Shown: positions 24,286-32,539 of the stretch, piece by piece | How positions within the stretch are numbered: the first letter of the stretch is position 1 | How the letters are laid out: each line of letters begins with the position of its first letter | From: Terriglobia bacterium | GTDB lineage: Bacteria; Acidobacteriota; Terriglobia; Bryobacterales; Bryobacteraceae | NCBI GenBank assembly: GCA_020073145.1 | Contig: JAIQFS010000005.1 | Coordinates: 1-64,000, forward strand | Length of the DNA: 64,000 nt | Reading direction: 5' to 3' | The notes under the pieces: model-generated | The model's input: only the letters and a program-made list of their open reading frames with translations | Databases searched by the model: none | Told to the model about the DNA's origin: nothing | Translations under genes and position numbers: made by a program

Positions 24286-26913
24286 TCATTTCTTCAGGCC
24301 CGCCTGCCAGTTCAGCACCACGGTGATCGGCGGAGCCTTGCCGCCGGTATTCGTTTCCGGATTCATCGAGTTAATCAGGAAGCGTTTGCCGTCGGCGGTG
24401 ACATCGTAGTGGGTGGAGCCCGTGCTGCCTGGGCCACCTAAGATGGGCGCCGGAAACAGAGCCTTCGGGATGCCAGCCTTAAAGGTCGGGGTCAAGCTTA
24501 CGTCCACCGACATCATTTGGGAGCCGGCGGAGATGTAGAACAACTCCTTGCCATCGGACCGCCAACGCGGGTGCGCGCCGCCACCCCTCGAAACCATCCA
24601 TTGGCCGCCCGAGGCATCGGGAAACGTGCGGACGTAGATCTCTCGATTGCCCGAGGCAATGGAGCTGAACGCAACAAAACGGGTATCCGGCGAGAAGCGC
24701 CCTTCGGCGGCACCGAACCCGCTCTTCAGATAGGCCACCGGCTTCCGTTCGCCTTGCAGAGGAAGCGCCCACAGGTCGATGCCCCCCGCGCCTTGCTGCA
24801 TATACATCAGGAAACGGCCGTCGCGCGACCAGTCCGAAAGGAACTTGTCGTCCTTCGATCGGAACAGGACTTCCTCGTTTCCCGCGCCGTCGGCCGGTTT
24901 TTGATAGAGGTCGGCGACGACGCGTTGGGCGGTAAAGGCGAGACGCTTGCCATCCGGCGACCAGGCGGCAAGCCGTTCCGGGGCGGGATCGAAAGTGAGG
25001 CGGGTGGTGGTGGACCGCGCGAATTCGTGCAGCCAGATGTCGGAATTGGACGAGTCAATCCTCGTGGCCGCCGCCCGGGTCCCGTCGGGCGAGAGCGTCA
25101 CTTCCTGGTAGGCTCCGGGTTCTCCGGCGGCGCCCAGGCTCTTCCCGCTCCGGTCGAACCAGGTGAGCTGACTCCCGCCAGACGCGGTGCCCGCACCCGT
25201 GCGATAGACCAAGACTCCGTTGGTCGACGCCGAAAACCACGAGTTCTGAAAATTAGTCCCGACGCTTTCCGCAATCGGAAAGGCGCTTCCGGCAAGTTCC
25301 AGCCGTTTGGCATCGAAGGGTTGGGCCATCAAGGCGCCCTCGCGCAGGAAGAGCACGTATCCGGCGCGCCGGTCCGCCGAAGGCGTATAGACGGCGATGC
25401 CGTCGGCCACCAATAGTCTTTTGGTGGTCTGCTGCCCCGGACTCACATCCAGCGAACCGAGATAGATGCCTTGCACCTCCGGCGAGCCCCCGCGGATGTA
25501 AAAGAAGTGGCGGCCGTCGGGCAAGAAGGACGGCCGGCTATGGAAGGTCTCGCCGCGTTTGGCGTCAGACTGCGTCAGCGGGACCGGTGCGCCACCGGCT
25601 TCCGAAACCCGCAGCAGGCCGCCTGCAGCGATACCAAAAATAATCTCACCGCCCAACCCCCATGCGCTTCCCCGATCGCCTGCCGGACTATCGCAGACCG
25701 TCTGCGGCGGGCCCCCGGTGACGTCGACCTGTCTCAGCTTGCTCCCTTGGAAATACGCAATGGACCGGCTGTCCGGCGACCAGGCGAACGTGTTGCCACC
25801 GACTCCATCTGTGCCGGTGAGAGGCCGGGCGTCGAGCACATCCAGCGATCGGACCCACAACCGGTTGACTCCGCCCTCACTAGCAACGAAGGCCAGCGTG
25901 CGGCCATCCGGCGAGACGATCGGCGGCGCGGCGACTAGGGTCGTTTTTTCCAGCGGCTCAATCTGGAAGCGGGTCACTTCCTGCACCGGCGGCCGCTCCC
26001 GGAAATGCACGAAGGCGAGCGCGGCGAGCGCCGCCGTCATCACGCCTGCTGCGATCCACGCAACCGCGCCGAACTGCCGCTGCGCCGGAACCGCCATGGC
26101 TTCGGCGGCCAGCAGCAAACCGATGTCGCCGACGTGACGCAGCCGCTTTTTCGGATCCTTTTCCAGGCAGCGTTCGAGCAGCGGGCGGGCCTGGCGGGGA
26201 ACCGGGCTGAAGTCCGGCGCTTCTTTGATGACCGCCGCCAGGATTTCCGAAACGTCATCGCCTTGAAACAAGTGCTGGCCGGCAAGCAGCTCGTAGAGAA
26301 CCACGCCGAAGGCCCAGATATCGGCCCGCTGATCGACGGCCTTCCCTTTGGCCTGTTCCGGCGACATATAGGCGGCGGTTCCCAGAATCACGCCCACTTG
26401 CGTGGCGCCGATGGTCAAGGTCGGCGAGTTCTCCGGCGCGGCGGATTGCACGGCCGGTCCGGTGAACGCCTTCGCCAGCCCGAAATCCAGCAGCTTGACC
26501 ACACCCTCGGGTGTCACCTTGATGTTGGCCGGCTTCAAGTCGCGGTGGACGATGCCTTTCTCGTGGGCGTACTCCAGCGCATCGGCAATTTGAGCGCCGA
26601 TCTTCCAGGCGTCGTCGAACGACATGGGGCCTTTGGGCGACTCGCCTTCCACCAGTTCCATGACCAGCGCGCGTTCTTCGACGCCGTAGATGTGCGCAAT
26701 ATTGGGATGATTGAGCGAGGCCAGGACTTTGGCTTCGCGCTCGAAACGGGCGAGGCGTTCCGGGTCCTGAGCCACCGAGTCCGGCAGCACTTTGATCGCG
26801 ACGTCGCGTTCCAGCTTGGCATCGCGCGCGCGGTAGACCTCGCCCATGCCGCCTGCGCCGATGGGCGCAAGGATTTCATACGGGCCGAGTTTGTCCCTTG
26901 GCTGGAGCGGCAT
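24286..26913 (-). CDS. Ser/Thr protein kinase with C-terminal TolB/WD40-like propeller
   Basis: An 875-residue receptor-like Hanks-type kinase. The kinase domain (about 11-275) has the Gly-rich loop (IGAGGMGEVYRARD), the Lys in DVAIKVLP, HRDLKPANIK, DFG in LLDFGLAK and the SPEQAKG segment, so it should be active. A single membrane helix follows (about 287-305, VAWIAAGVMTAALAAL), then an extracytoplasmic eight-or-so-blade propeller built from PD40/TolB-type repeats (SPDGRTLAFVA, SPDSRSIAYF, LPDGRHFFYI, SPDGTRAAATR, SPDGKRLAFTA). This architecture is abundant in acidobacteria; ligand and targets are unknown. It is transcribed alone, toward the selenoprotein gene. Confidence 0.9.
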   Translation of the reverse strand: MPLQPRDKLGPYEILAPIGAGGMGEVYRARDAKLERDVAIKVLPDSVAQDPERLARFEREAKVLASLNHPNIAHIYGVEERALVMELVEGESPKGPMSFDDAWKIGAQIADALEYAHEKGIVHRDLKPANIKVTPEGVVKLLDFGLAKAFTGPAVQSAAPENSPTLTIGATQVGVILGTAAYMSPEQAKGKAVDQRADIWAFGVVLYELLAGQHLFQGDDVSEILAAVIKEAPDFSPVPRQARPLLERCLEKDPKKRLRHVGDIGLLLAAEAMAVPAQRQFGAVAWIAAGVMTAALAALAFVHFRERPPVQEVTRFQIEPLEKTTLVAAPPIVSPDGRTLAFVASEGGVNRLWVRSLDVLDARPLTGTDGVGGNTFAWSPDSRSIAYFQGSKLRQVDVTGGPPQTVCDSPAGDRGSAWGLGGEIIFGIAAGGLLRVSEAGGAPVPLTQSDAKRGETFHSRPSFLPDGRHFFYIRGGSPEVQGIYLGSLDVSPGQQTTKRLLVADGIAVYTPSADRRAGYVLFLREGALMAQPFDAKRLELAGSAFPIAESVGTNFQNSWFSASTNGVLVYRTGAGTASGGSQLTWFDRSGKSLGAAGEPGAYQEVTLSPDGTRAAATRIDSSNSDIWLHEFARSTTTRLTFDPAPERLAAWSPDGKRLAFTAQRVVADLYQKPADGAGNEEVLFRSKDDKFLSDWSRDGRFLMYMQQGAGGIDLWALPLQGERKPVAYLKSGFGAAEGRFSPDTRFVAFSSIASGNREIYVRTFPDASGGQWMVSRGGGAHPRWRSDGKELFYISAGSQMMSVDVSLTPTFKAGIPKALFPAPILGGPGSTGSTHYDVTADGKRFLINSMNPETNTGGKAPPITVVLNWQAGLKK

Positions 26914-27290
26914 GTGAAAGAATCAGCTAAGTTTATCCCATCAGGAAGAGGATTGGGAGTGGATCGCGCGCGATACGGACATAGGGAATCCTTTCCCGTC
27001 CAAACATGGTCGCAAGGCCATCATTGGGATTAATAAACGCTGCAGGCCGCGGGTGTGCGTGCAAAGGCGGCCATCCCCGAGGCCGAACCAACCCGATCGG
27101 TGGCACCGGTGGTATCGCGAACGAGAAAAATGAGGGGTTCAGCCTCGCGAATCGGTGTGAAAATCAGGAAGCTCGAGTCCGCAGTGACTGGAGAACGTCA
27201 ACGGAGGCTGCCGGCGTGACGATCAGGCGAAAATTGATGGAGTCAACGGAGTAGCGGTTCAGACTCGGGGGTTTGCGAGTCCTTGAAAAA
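26914..27290. other. intergenic region with no supported gene
   Basis: These 377 bases separate the kinase gene from the tRNA. An 82-codon open frame exists here (27006-27254) but its composition, codon use and lack of a ribosome binding site argue against coding. I see no repeat, no strong terminator and no conserved motif. The kinase promoter must lie at the left side. Confidence 0.5.
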
Positions 27291-27365
27291 TGGAGCGGGA
27301 GACGGGGATCGAACCCGCGACCAACAGCTTGGAAGGCTGTGACTCTACCACTGAGTTACTCCCGC
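27291..27365 (-). tRNA. tRNA-Gly (anticodon TCC)
   Basis: Read on the minus strand, the acceptor arm GCGGGAG pairs with CTCCCGC, followed by T and an encoded CCA. The anticodon stem ACAGC/GCTGT encloses CTTCCAA, giving anticodon TCC, and the T arm carries GGTTCGATCCC. The gene is complete at 75 bases including CCA. It reads glycine GGA/GGG codons. No integrated element is visible next to it. Confidence 0.95.
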
Positions 27366-27432
27366 CCGGTTCACTCCCCATTCTAGCAGCGCCTGCCGCC
27401 CGGCCGCAGCGCATATGCTACCCTCGATTGGT

Positions 27433-27711
27433 ATGCTGTTTGAGTCCGATAAGGTGATGTTCGAGATCTACCGCGAGACCGAGTACACGGGCAAATACCG
27501 GGTCGTCTACTTTACCGAGCTCCAGGACCACAACAAGGAAACCGAGATCAATCACGCCATGGCGGGCGAGCACTTCTTCGACGGGTTCATCAAGAACTAC
27601 GGCAAGGACGAGGCCAAGTCGATCATCGACACCATCCTTGGCCGCCTGAACGAAGGCGAGCGGATGGCCCCGGAAGACGTGGAGCGGGCCCTCGGCGAGC
27701 ACATGGCCTGA
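27433..27711 (+). CDS. small hypothetical protein
   Basis: A 92-residue acidic protein if translation starts at the ATG at 27433; an in-frame ATG at 27415 adds six residues. It begins MLFESDKVMFEIYRETEY and continues with a beta-strand pair (KYRVVYFTELQDH), then an amphipathic helical half with many Glu and Lys residues (YGKDEAKSIIDTILGRLNEG). No motif or family is recognised. It is encoded 67 bases from the tRNA and 7 bases upstream of the next gene, with which it is probably co-transcribed. Confidence 0.6.
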   Translation: MLFESDKVMFEIYRETEYTGKYRVVYFTELQDHNKETEINHAMAGEHFFDGFIKNYGKDEAKSIIDTILGRLNEGERMAPEDVERALGEHMA

Positions 27712-27718
27712 GGCCGCA

Positions 27719-28228
27719 TTGCGCATCACCCGGTATCCCAGCCTTTCCGAGTTCCAATTCCTGGGCTGCACGGCCGCGTTTGTCGATTCGCTGACCGGCG
27801 AGTTGAACGCGGCGGCCCTGGCGTTGCGCCGTCTGGAAGGGCAGGCCAAAGGCTCGGCCTTCGCCTATGAAATGACCCTGGACACGCACCGTTATGGGGC
27901 GCTCATCGTGCTCGACCGCTTTGCGACGTTCGTGCGCGCCTTCGGGCCGCATGTGCATCTCTCCAGGCGGCGGGAGATGGTGGACAGCGCCCCCGCGCGG
28001 GTGGCGACGGCGGAAGACATTCTGGGGCGCGCCAACCAGCTCATCGACGCCGCGCCGGCCTATGCCTCGGACCTGGTGGAGGCCTGCGTTCTGGCCTTTC
28101 AATCGCTCGATACGACCTTTGCGGCGGAGCGCGAGGCCGCGGCCCAGAACGCCACGCTGGGGCCGATGCTGCCCGAGGAGTATTCGGAAGCGCGGCGCAT
28201 CTTTCTGGAAGATCTGGCCGCTCGGTAA
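27719..28228 (+). CDS. helical hypothetical protein
   Basis: A 169-residue protein beginning with TTG at 27719, 7 bases after the stop of the preceding small gene, which suggests coupling. It is almost entirely helical with Ala-rich amphipathic stretches (GELNAAALALRRLEG, VEACVLAFQSLDTTF). It has no signal peptide and no membrane segment. No catalytic motif is visible and no family is recognised. The alternative would be a later start, but no better one is present before residue 50. Confidence 0.55.
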   Translation: MRITRYPSLSEFQFLGCTAAFVDSLTGELNAAALALRRLEGQAKGSAFAYEMTLDTHRYGALIVLDRFATFVRAFGPHVHLSRRREMVDSAPARVATAEDILGRANQLIDAAPAYASDLVEACVLAFQSLDTTFAAEREAAAQNATLGPMLPEEYSEARRIFLEDLAAR

Positions 28229-28266
28229 GGCCGCCCCAGGGGCCAGGCGGTACGCCTGCCCGGCAT

Positions 28267-29001
28267 TTACTGGGCCAGTTCCTTCAACTTTTGGTCGAAC
28301 GCCTGGTAGGGTAGCGCGCCGATCACGAGTTCGCCGTCCACGCCATCCTTGGTGCTTTTGCCGAGGACGAACGAGGGCGTTCCGTTGGCGCCGATGGCCA
28401 TGGCGACCTCAACGTCCTTCTGGATGGCCGCTTTGTACTTGCCGCTCTCCATGCAGGTGCGAAAGGTATCCATGTTGAGCTTGAACTCCTGGGCGTACGC
28501 CAACAGGTGAGTCATATCCAACTGCTCGGGATTCGCGCCCATTTTGTCGCGCATGGGCCAGAACTGGTTCTGTTCGCCAGCGCAGCGGCCGGCCTGCGCG
28601 GCCTGCATGGCATTGGGGTGGATATCGAGGGGCAAGTCGCGGCTGACGAACCGCACTTTGCCGGTATCGATGAAGTTCTTCTTGATCTCCGGGTAGGTGC
28701 TCATGTGGAAGCGCTGGCAGAATGGGCACTGGAAATCGGTGAACTCCACCATCGTGATGGGGGCGCCTTGGGCGCCAATGGAGGGAGCGCCCTCCACCGA
28801 GACCATGGCCTTGATCACCGGTTCGGCCTGCGGCGGTGTGGCGGCGGATTGCTGCTTCTCGAGCAGTTGGCGGATTTGCCGCAGCTCATTGAGAATGTCG
28901 TCGGCCTGCTTGCGGGTGATGCCGGGTTCGGCCGCGCCCAGCGGCAGCAGCAAGGCCAGCGGCAGCGCCATCCATTTCGCGTATCGAAGGAGATTCTTCA
29001 T
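28267..29001 (-). CDS. DsbA-family exported thioredoxin-fold protein
   Basis: A 244-residue protein with a signal peptide or membrane anchor (about 1-23), a coiled-coil-like helix (DDILNELRQIRQLLEKQ, 35-51) and a DsbA/DsbG-type thioredoxin domain (thioredoxin_4). The active site is CPFC at residues 92-95 in EFTDFQCPFC, and the cis-Pro loop is GTPSF (near 207). It should exchange disulfides in the periplasm; such proteins with an N-terminal coil often form dimers and act as isomerases or in cytochrome maturation. It follows homoserine dehydrogenase on the same strand by 29 bases. Confidence 0.85.
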   Translation of the reverse strand: MKNLLRYAKWMALPLALLLPLGAAEPGITRKQADDILNELRQIRQLLEKQQSAATPPQAEPVIKAMVSVEGAPSIGAQGAPITMVEFTDFQCPFCQRFHMSTYPEIKKNFIDTGKVRFVSRDLPLDIHPNAMQAAQAGRCAGEQNQFWPMRDKMGANPEQLDMTHLLAYAQEFKLNMDTFRTCMESGKYKAAIQKDVEVAMAIGANGTPSFVLGKSTKDGVDGELVIGALPYQAFDQKLKELAQ

Positions 29002-29030
29002 CTTTCACCTATGTCCGCTGCAGAGGCCTA

Positions 29031-30335
29031 TCACAACGCCGTCTCCATGGGTAGCGCGAGGGGCGCTTCCCGCAAGAAATCGAGGCGCGCCATTTCATCC
29101 ACGGCGTCGCGCACGGACTGTTCGCTGGTCGGCTCGACCGTAATCACGAACGGCAGGTCGTGCTTGGTGTTGCAGGGTTCCTGCAGGACCGAATCCAGGC
29201 TGATGTGCTTGCTGGCCAGAATGCCAGCCAGTTTGGCGATGATCCCCGGCCGGTCGTCCACGCGAAAGCGCAGGTAGTAAGCGCGCTTCTGCACAGTCAC
29301 CGAAACCGGCTGATATTCGCCCAGCCGTTCGTGGGCGAAGGGGGAAACGCGCTCGGGGCTGCCGCCGCGAATCTCGCGGGCCACGCGCATGAGGTCACTG
29401 ACGACGGCCACTCCCGTCGGCTGAGGTCCCGCGCCCCGTCCATAATAAAACGTGTCCGCGCCATACGCGCCCTTGACCCACACGGCGTTGTAGGCGCCCT
29501 GCACGCCCGCCAGGATGGTGGACTGCGGAATCAGCGCCGGGCGCACGGAAAGGATCAGCCCTTCCTGGGTTTGCCGCGCCGCGCCCACCAGGCGGATGGT
29601 GTGCTTCAAGGTGTGGGCGTATTGAAAATCCATGGGAGAGATGCGCCGGATCCCGTCGACGAAAATATCGGCGGGGGTGATTTTCTCTCCGAATGCCAGG
29701 GCGGCCAGCAGCGCCAGCTTCGAGCGTGCGTCGAAGCCGTCGATGTCGGCGCTGGGGTCCGCCTCGGCGTAGCCCAGGGCTTGGGCCTCCGTCAGAATGG
29801 CGGCCAGGGGCTCGCCGCGCTTCTCCATCTCGGTCAGAATGTAATTGCTGGTGCCGTTCAGAATGCCGTAGAGCGCGGTGATCCGGTCTCCCGAGATTCC
29901 CTCGCGCAGCACGGCGTGAATTGGAATGCCGCCGCAAACGCTGGCTTCCATGGCCAGGTTGATTCCGGCCTGGATGGCGCGGTCCCAGATTTCCGGTCCG
30001 CACGCCGCCATCAGCTCCTTGTTGGCGGTGACGACGGATTTGCCGTGCGCGATGGCGGAGTCAATGATCTCCCGCGCGACGCCGGTTCCGCCCACCAGTT
30101 CGGCCACGATCTGCACGTCCGGATGGGCCACGACTTCCCGCCAGTCGGCGGTCTTCAGCACCACGCCCAGCGAGGGAGGCATCGTCTTGGCCTCGACCGA
30201 GCGGCTGCACACCGCCACCACCTTCAGCCGAAACCCCAGTTTGAGCGTGATCTGGGCGGCGTTTTCGGCCAGAATGCCCAGCGTTCCCGAACCCACGTTG
30301 CCCAGCCCGACGATGCCGACGCGCACTTCCTGCAT
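29031..30335 (-). CDS. hom: homoserine dehydrogenase
   Basis: A 434-residue enzyme of threonine/methionine biosynthesis that reduces aspartate semialdehyde to homoserine with NAD(P)H. The Rossmann start GIVGLGNVGSGTLG follows the ATG at 30335; the frame extends to 30428 but without the family N-terminus. The catalytic domain includes VVTANKELMA and the substrate-binding GILNGTSNYILTEM, then YAEADPSADIDGFDA. The C-terminus is an ACT domain (YYLRFRVDDRPGIIAKLAG), the usual site of threonine feedback. The domain order is that of the standard monofunctional bacterial enzyme. It probably forms an operon with the downstream DsbA-like gene. Confidence 0.95.
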   Translation of the reverse strand: MQEVRVGIVGLGNVGSGTLGILAENAAQITLKLGFRLKVVAVCSRSVEAKTMPPSLGVVLKTADWREVVAHPDVQIVAELVGGTGVAREIIDSAIAHGKSVVTANKELMAACGPEIWDRAIQAGINLAMEASVCGGIPIHAVLREGISGDRITALYGILNGTSNYILTEMEKRGEPLAAILTEAQALGYAEADPSADIDGFDARSKLALLAALAFGEKITPADIFVDGIRRISPMDFQYAHTLKHTIRLVGAARQTQEGLILSVRPALIPQSTILAGVQGAYNAVWVKGAYGADTFYYGRGAGPQPTGVAVVSDLMRVAREIRGGSPERVSPFAHERLGEYQPVSVTVQKRAYYLRFRVDDRPGIIAKLAGILASKHISLDSVLQEPCNTKHDLPFVITVEPTSEQSVRDAVDEMARLDFLREAPLALPMETAL

Positions 30336-30426
30336 ACTCGCTCCATGATAGCAAGGGCGCTTCCGCGGACTTTCACTCGGGCTATCGAAGATGCCCGCCG
30401 GGGGATATGATACGGATAGGATTTGC

Positions 30427-30762
30427 ATGAAGAAAACATTGCGATGGGCCCCTGTGTTTGTTGCGGTAGCGCTGGCGGCGGCCCTCGCCCAGGCGCCCGA
30501 GGATCAGCCGCCGGTGACGACGACGTCGTCGGGCCCGCCGGACGTGCGCCTGCCCAGCGGCAAGTTGCAGCGCGACGAGATCGCCAAGGCGGAGCACGCG
30601 GCCAATCTGAAGGACGCCTCCAAGCTGGCCGATCTGGCGCAGGATTTGAAAGAGAGCATCGAGAAAGACGACCGGTACGTGCTCTCGCTGACGACCATGA
30701 AGAAGGCCGAAGAAATTGAGAAGCTGGCCCGGAAGATTCGCGATCGCATGCGGCACGATTAG
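30427..30762 (+). CDS. small exported helical protein
   Basis: A 111-residue protein from the ATG at 30427 with a clear signal peptide (MKKTLRWAPVFVAVALAAALAQ). A Thr/Pro-rich linker follows, then a charged, probably coiled helix rich in Lys, Asp and Glu (LADLAQDLKESIEKDDRYV, KKAEEIEKLARKIRDRMRH). No family is recognised. It is divergent from hom, about 90 bases away, and the next gene's start lies within its last 50 bases, implying translational coupling. Confidence 0.65.
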   Translation: MKKTLRWAPVFVAVALAAALAQAPEDQPPVTTTSSGPPDVRLPSGKLQRDEIAKAEHAANLKDASKLADLAQDLKESIEKDDRYVLSLTTMKKAEEIEKLARKIRDRMRHD

Positions 30763-31906
30763 CCTGCTGGTCCCGCGGACGGCGGCGGCGCAGGCAGCGC
30801 CCGCTCCAAGGCCGGTGCTCGCGGCGCTCAATGCCGGCGATCTCGCGCAGTGGCAATCCTGGACCGAGGCGCTCGGCTGGCAGGTGCTCGCGCCTTCGGT
30901 CGCGGCCGAGGCCGGCATCGATGCGCGGGTCCAAGCTCTCGAGAAGCAGGTTTCCGCAGCCGTTCAGAACGGTTCGGCGGATCCGGCGCGGATTTATCTA
31001 GGAGGCCGCGGAGGAGACAGCGCGGCGGTCTTCTATGCGATCTCGCGCGTGCCCGACCTCTGGGCAGCCGCTGTGGCGTTGGGCGGATCGGCCCAACCGG
31101 CAATCGATAGCGACCGCCTCTACGCCGCCAATTTCGCCCATGTTCCGGTGCTCTGGATCGGATCCGGCGGCAACGATGAGACGGTTGCCGAACAGCTGCG
31201 GTCGGCAGGCATTCCTCTGGAGTGGCGTTCCAGCGCCGGCGCCAACATTAGCGAAGTTCTGGAGTGGCTGGGGAATCATACGCGGGAACCGTATCCGGCC
31301 GCCATCGATTGCGAAACCAACTCGCCGGCGTTCGCCGGCTGCTACTGGATCCGCATGACCCGGCTCGATCCGGCCGAGCGCAATGACGTGCTGCCGTCGA
31401 CGCGGGTGGCGGCGAGCCTGCGCGCTTCACTCGATTTAGGCGGCTTCGGTTACAAGCCGGACAGCACCGGCCCCGGCGTGCTGATCGGCTTCCTCCCCGA
31501 GAAATACAGCGGGCCGCTGAAAATGGGGGATCGTATCGTGGCGCTTGACGGACGAGACATTCCGGATGCCCGGCGTTATGCGGATCTGATGGCGCAGATC
31601 TCGGAAGAGAGGCCGGCGGCGGTGGTGGTGCAGCGGGGCAAAGAGCGGATCCGGATCGAAACCCGGATTGTGCTTCCCCGGCGCGTGCCCGTGACCACGG
31701 CGCGGGTGCAGGCCCACTATCTTCCAGCGGAGAAACAAGTCCAGATTATCAGCCGCACTGTGGCCGCGATGCGGGTGACCATTCCTCCGCAGTGGGTCCC
31801 CTCGGTTCTGAACTGGAACGGAGTTCCGCTCGAACAGATGGAAGAGCCCGGCTGCCGGTTGCTGACCATGGACCGGGAGTTGGAGAAGGTGGCCCCGTGC
31901 CCGTAG
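30716..31906 (+). CDS. exported alpha/beta-hydrolase-like protein with C-terminal PDZ domain
   Basis: A 396-residue protein from a TTG at 30716, overlapping the upstream gene by 47 bases; the frame opens straight into a signal peptide (about 1-25, ending TAAAQA). Residues 75-190 resemble a degenerate alpha/beta hydrolase or dienelactone-hydrolase core (ARIYLGGRGGDSAAVFYAI, VPVLWIGSGGND) in which the usual nucleophile elbow GxSxG is replaced by GRGGD, so catalysis is doubtful. Residues about 245-330 form a PDZ-like domain (GVLIGFLPEKYSGPLKMGD, RIVALDGRDI). It may bind exported peptides. The pairing with the small coiled exported protein suggests they act together. Confidence 0.6.
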   Translation: MRSWPGRFAIACGTISLLVPRTAAAQAAPAPRPVLAALNAGDLAQWQSWTEALGWQVLAPSVAAEAGIDARVQALEKQVSAAVQNGSADPARIYLGGRGGDSAAVFYAISRVPDLWAAAVALGGSAQPAIDSDRLYAANFAHVPVLWIGSGGNDETVAEQLRSAGIPLEWRSSAGANISEVLEWLGNHTREPYPAAIDCETNSPAFAGCYWIRMTRLDPAERNDVLPSTRVAASLRASLDLGGFGYKPDSTGPGVLIGFLPEKYSGPLKMGDRIVALDGRDIPDARRYADLMAQISEERPAAVVVQRGKERIRIETRIVLPRRVPVTTARVQAHYLPAEKQVQIISRTVAAMRVTIPPQWVPSVLNWNGVPLEQMEEPGCRLLTMDRELEKVAPCP

Positions 31907-31930
31907 GTTGAATCGTCTGCCCCAGTCGTG

Positions 31931-32527
31931 TTACTTGCGGTTGCCGGCGTCGAAGCCGGCGCGCAGGTCGGCGCGAGAGGCGGCTTCGTCCTTCAATGGG
32001 GTTACTTTGTCGGGGTCGACCCGCACCATCAGGTAACGGATGTGGTTGTCGATTCTGGTGAACAGGTGGCCGACGCCGGCGGGAATGACCACGACGTCGC
32101 CGGGTTTCAGCTCAAAGGTTGCGCCGTTGCGAATGGCGGCGCCGTTGCCGCCCGGGCCGTTCAGCAGCCGGACCGCACGGTCATCCGGCGGCCGCCGCTT
32201 CAAGCCGGTGATGTCGGAGCCGGTCACGAGGGTCGCGGAGCCGTCGATGATGTGGTAGACCTCGCTCACCAGGTCGTGCTCGGCCACCACGGGAGTGCCG
32301 GTCAGTTTGCCGCGGTACACCACCCCGATATCCACGTGGGTCTTCCCCACGTCGAAGGCGCGGACCTGCTGATCGCTGACGCCCATGCCGGCGGGCACGC
32401 GCTTCAGGTAGGCCGCAATCTCGCTTTTGGCGATATAGGCGCCGGAACAGTGATTGCAGCTCGGCTGCGTCTCTTGCGCCGAAAGCGCGAAGAGCACGGT
32501 GATCGTGCCTAGAATAATTTTGCGCAT
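31931..32527 (-). CDS. exported cupin-domain protein
   Basis: A 198-residue protein with a signal peptide (about 1-17, MRKIILGTITVLFALSA). A pair of Cys (CNHC, 24-27) follows, then a helical segment and a single cupin barrel (about 65-170). Cupin motif 1 is represented by VVAEHDLVSEVYHIIDGSATLVTG and motif 2 by LKPGDVVVIPAGVGHLFTRID, with His residues placed to bind a metal. Substrate is unknown. It sits 12 bases after the NHL-propeller gene on the same strand and is likely its operon partner. Confidence 0.75.
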   Translation of the reverse strand: MRKIILGTITVLFALSAQETQPSCNHCSGAYIAKSEIAAYLKRVPAGMGVSDQQVRAFDVGKTHVDIGVVYRGKLTGTPVVAEHDLVSEVYHIIDGSATLVTGSDITGLKRRPPDDRAVRLLNGPGGNGAAIRNGATFELKPGDVVVIPAGVGHLFTRIDNHIRYLMVRVDPDKVTPLKDEAASRADLRAGFDAGNRK

Positions 32528-32539
32528 GCGGTCCTCCTT

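Noticed and set aside
27006-27254. An 82-codon frame between the kinase gene and tRNA-Gly
   Set aside because: No ribosome binding site, no domain, and composition unlike neighbouring genes.
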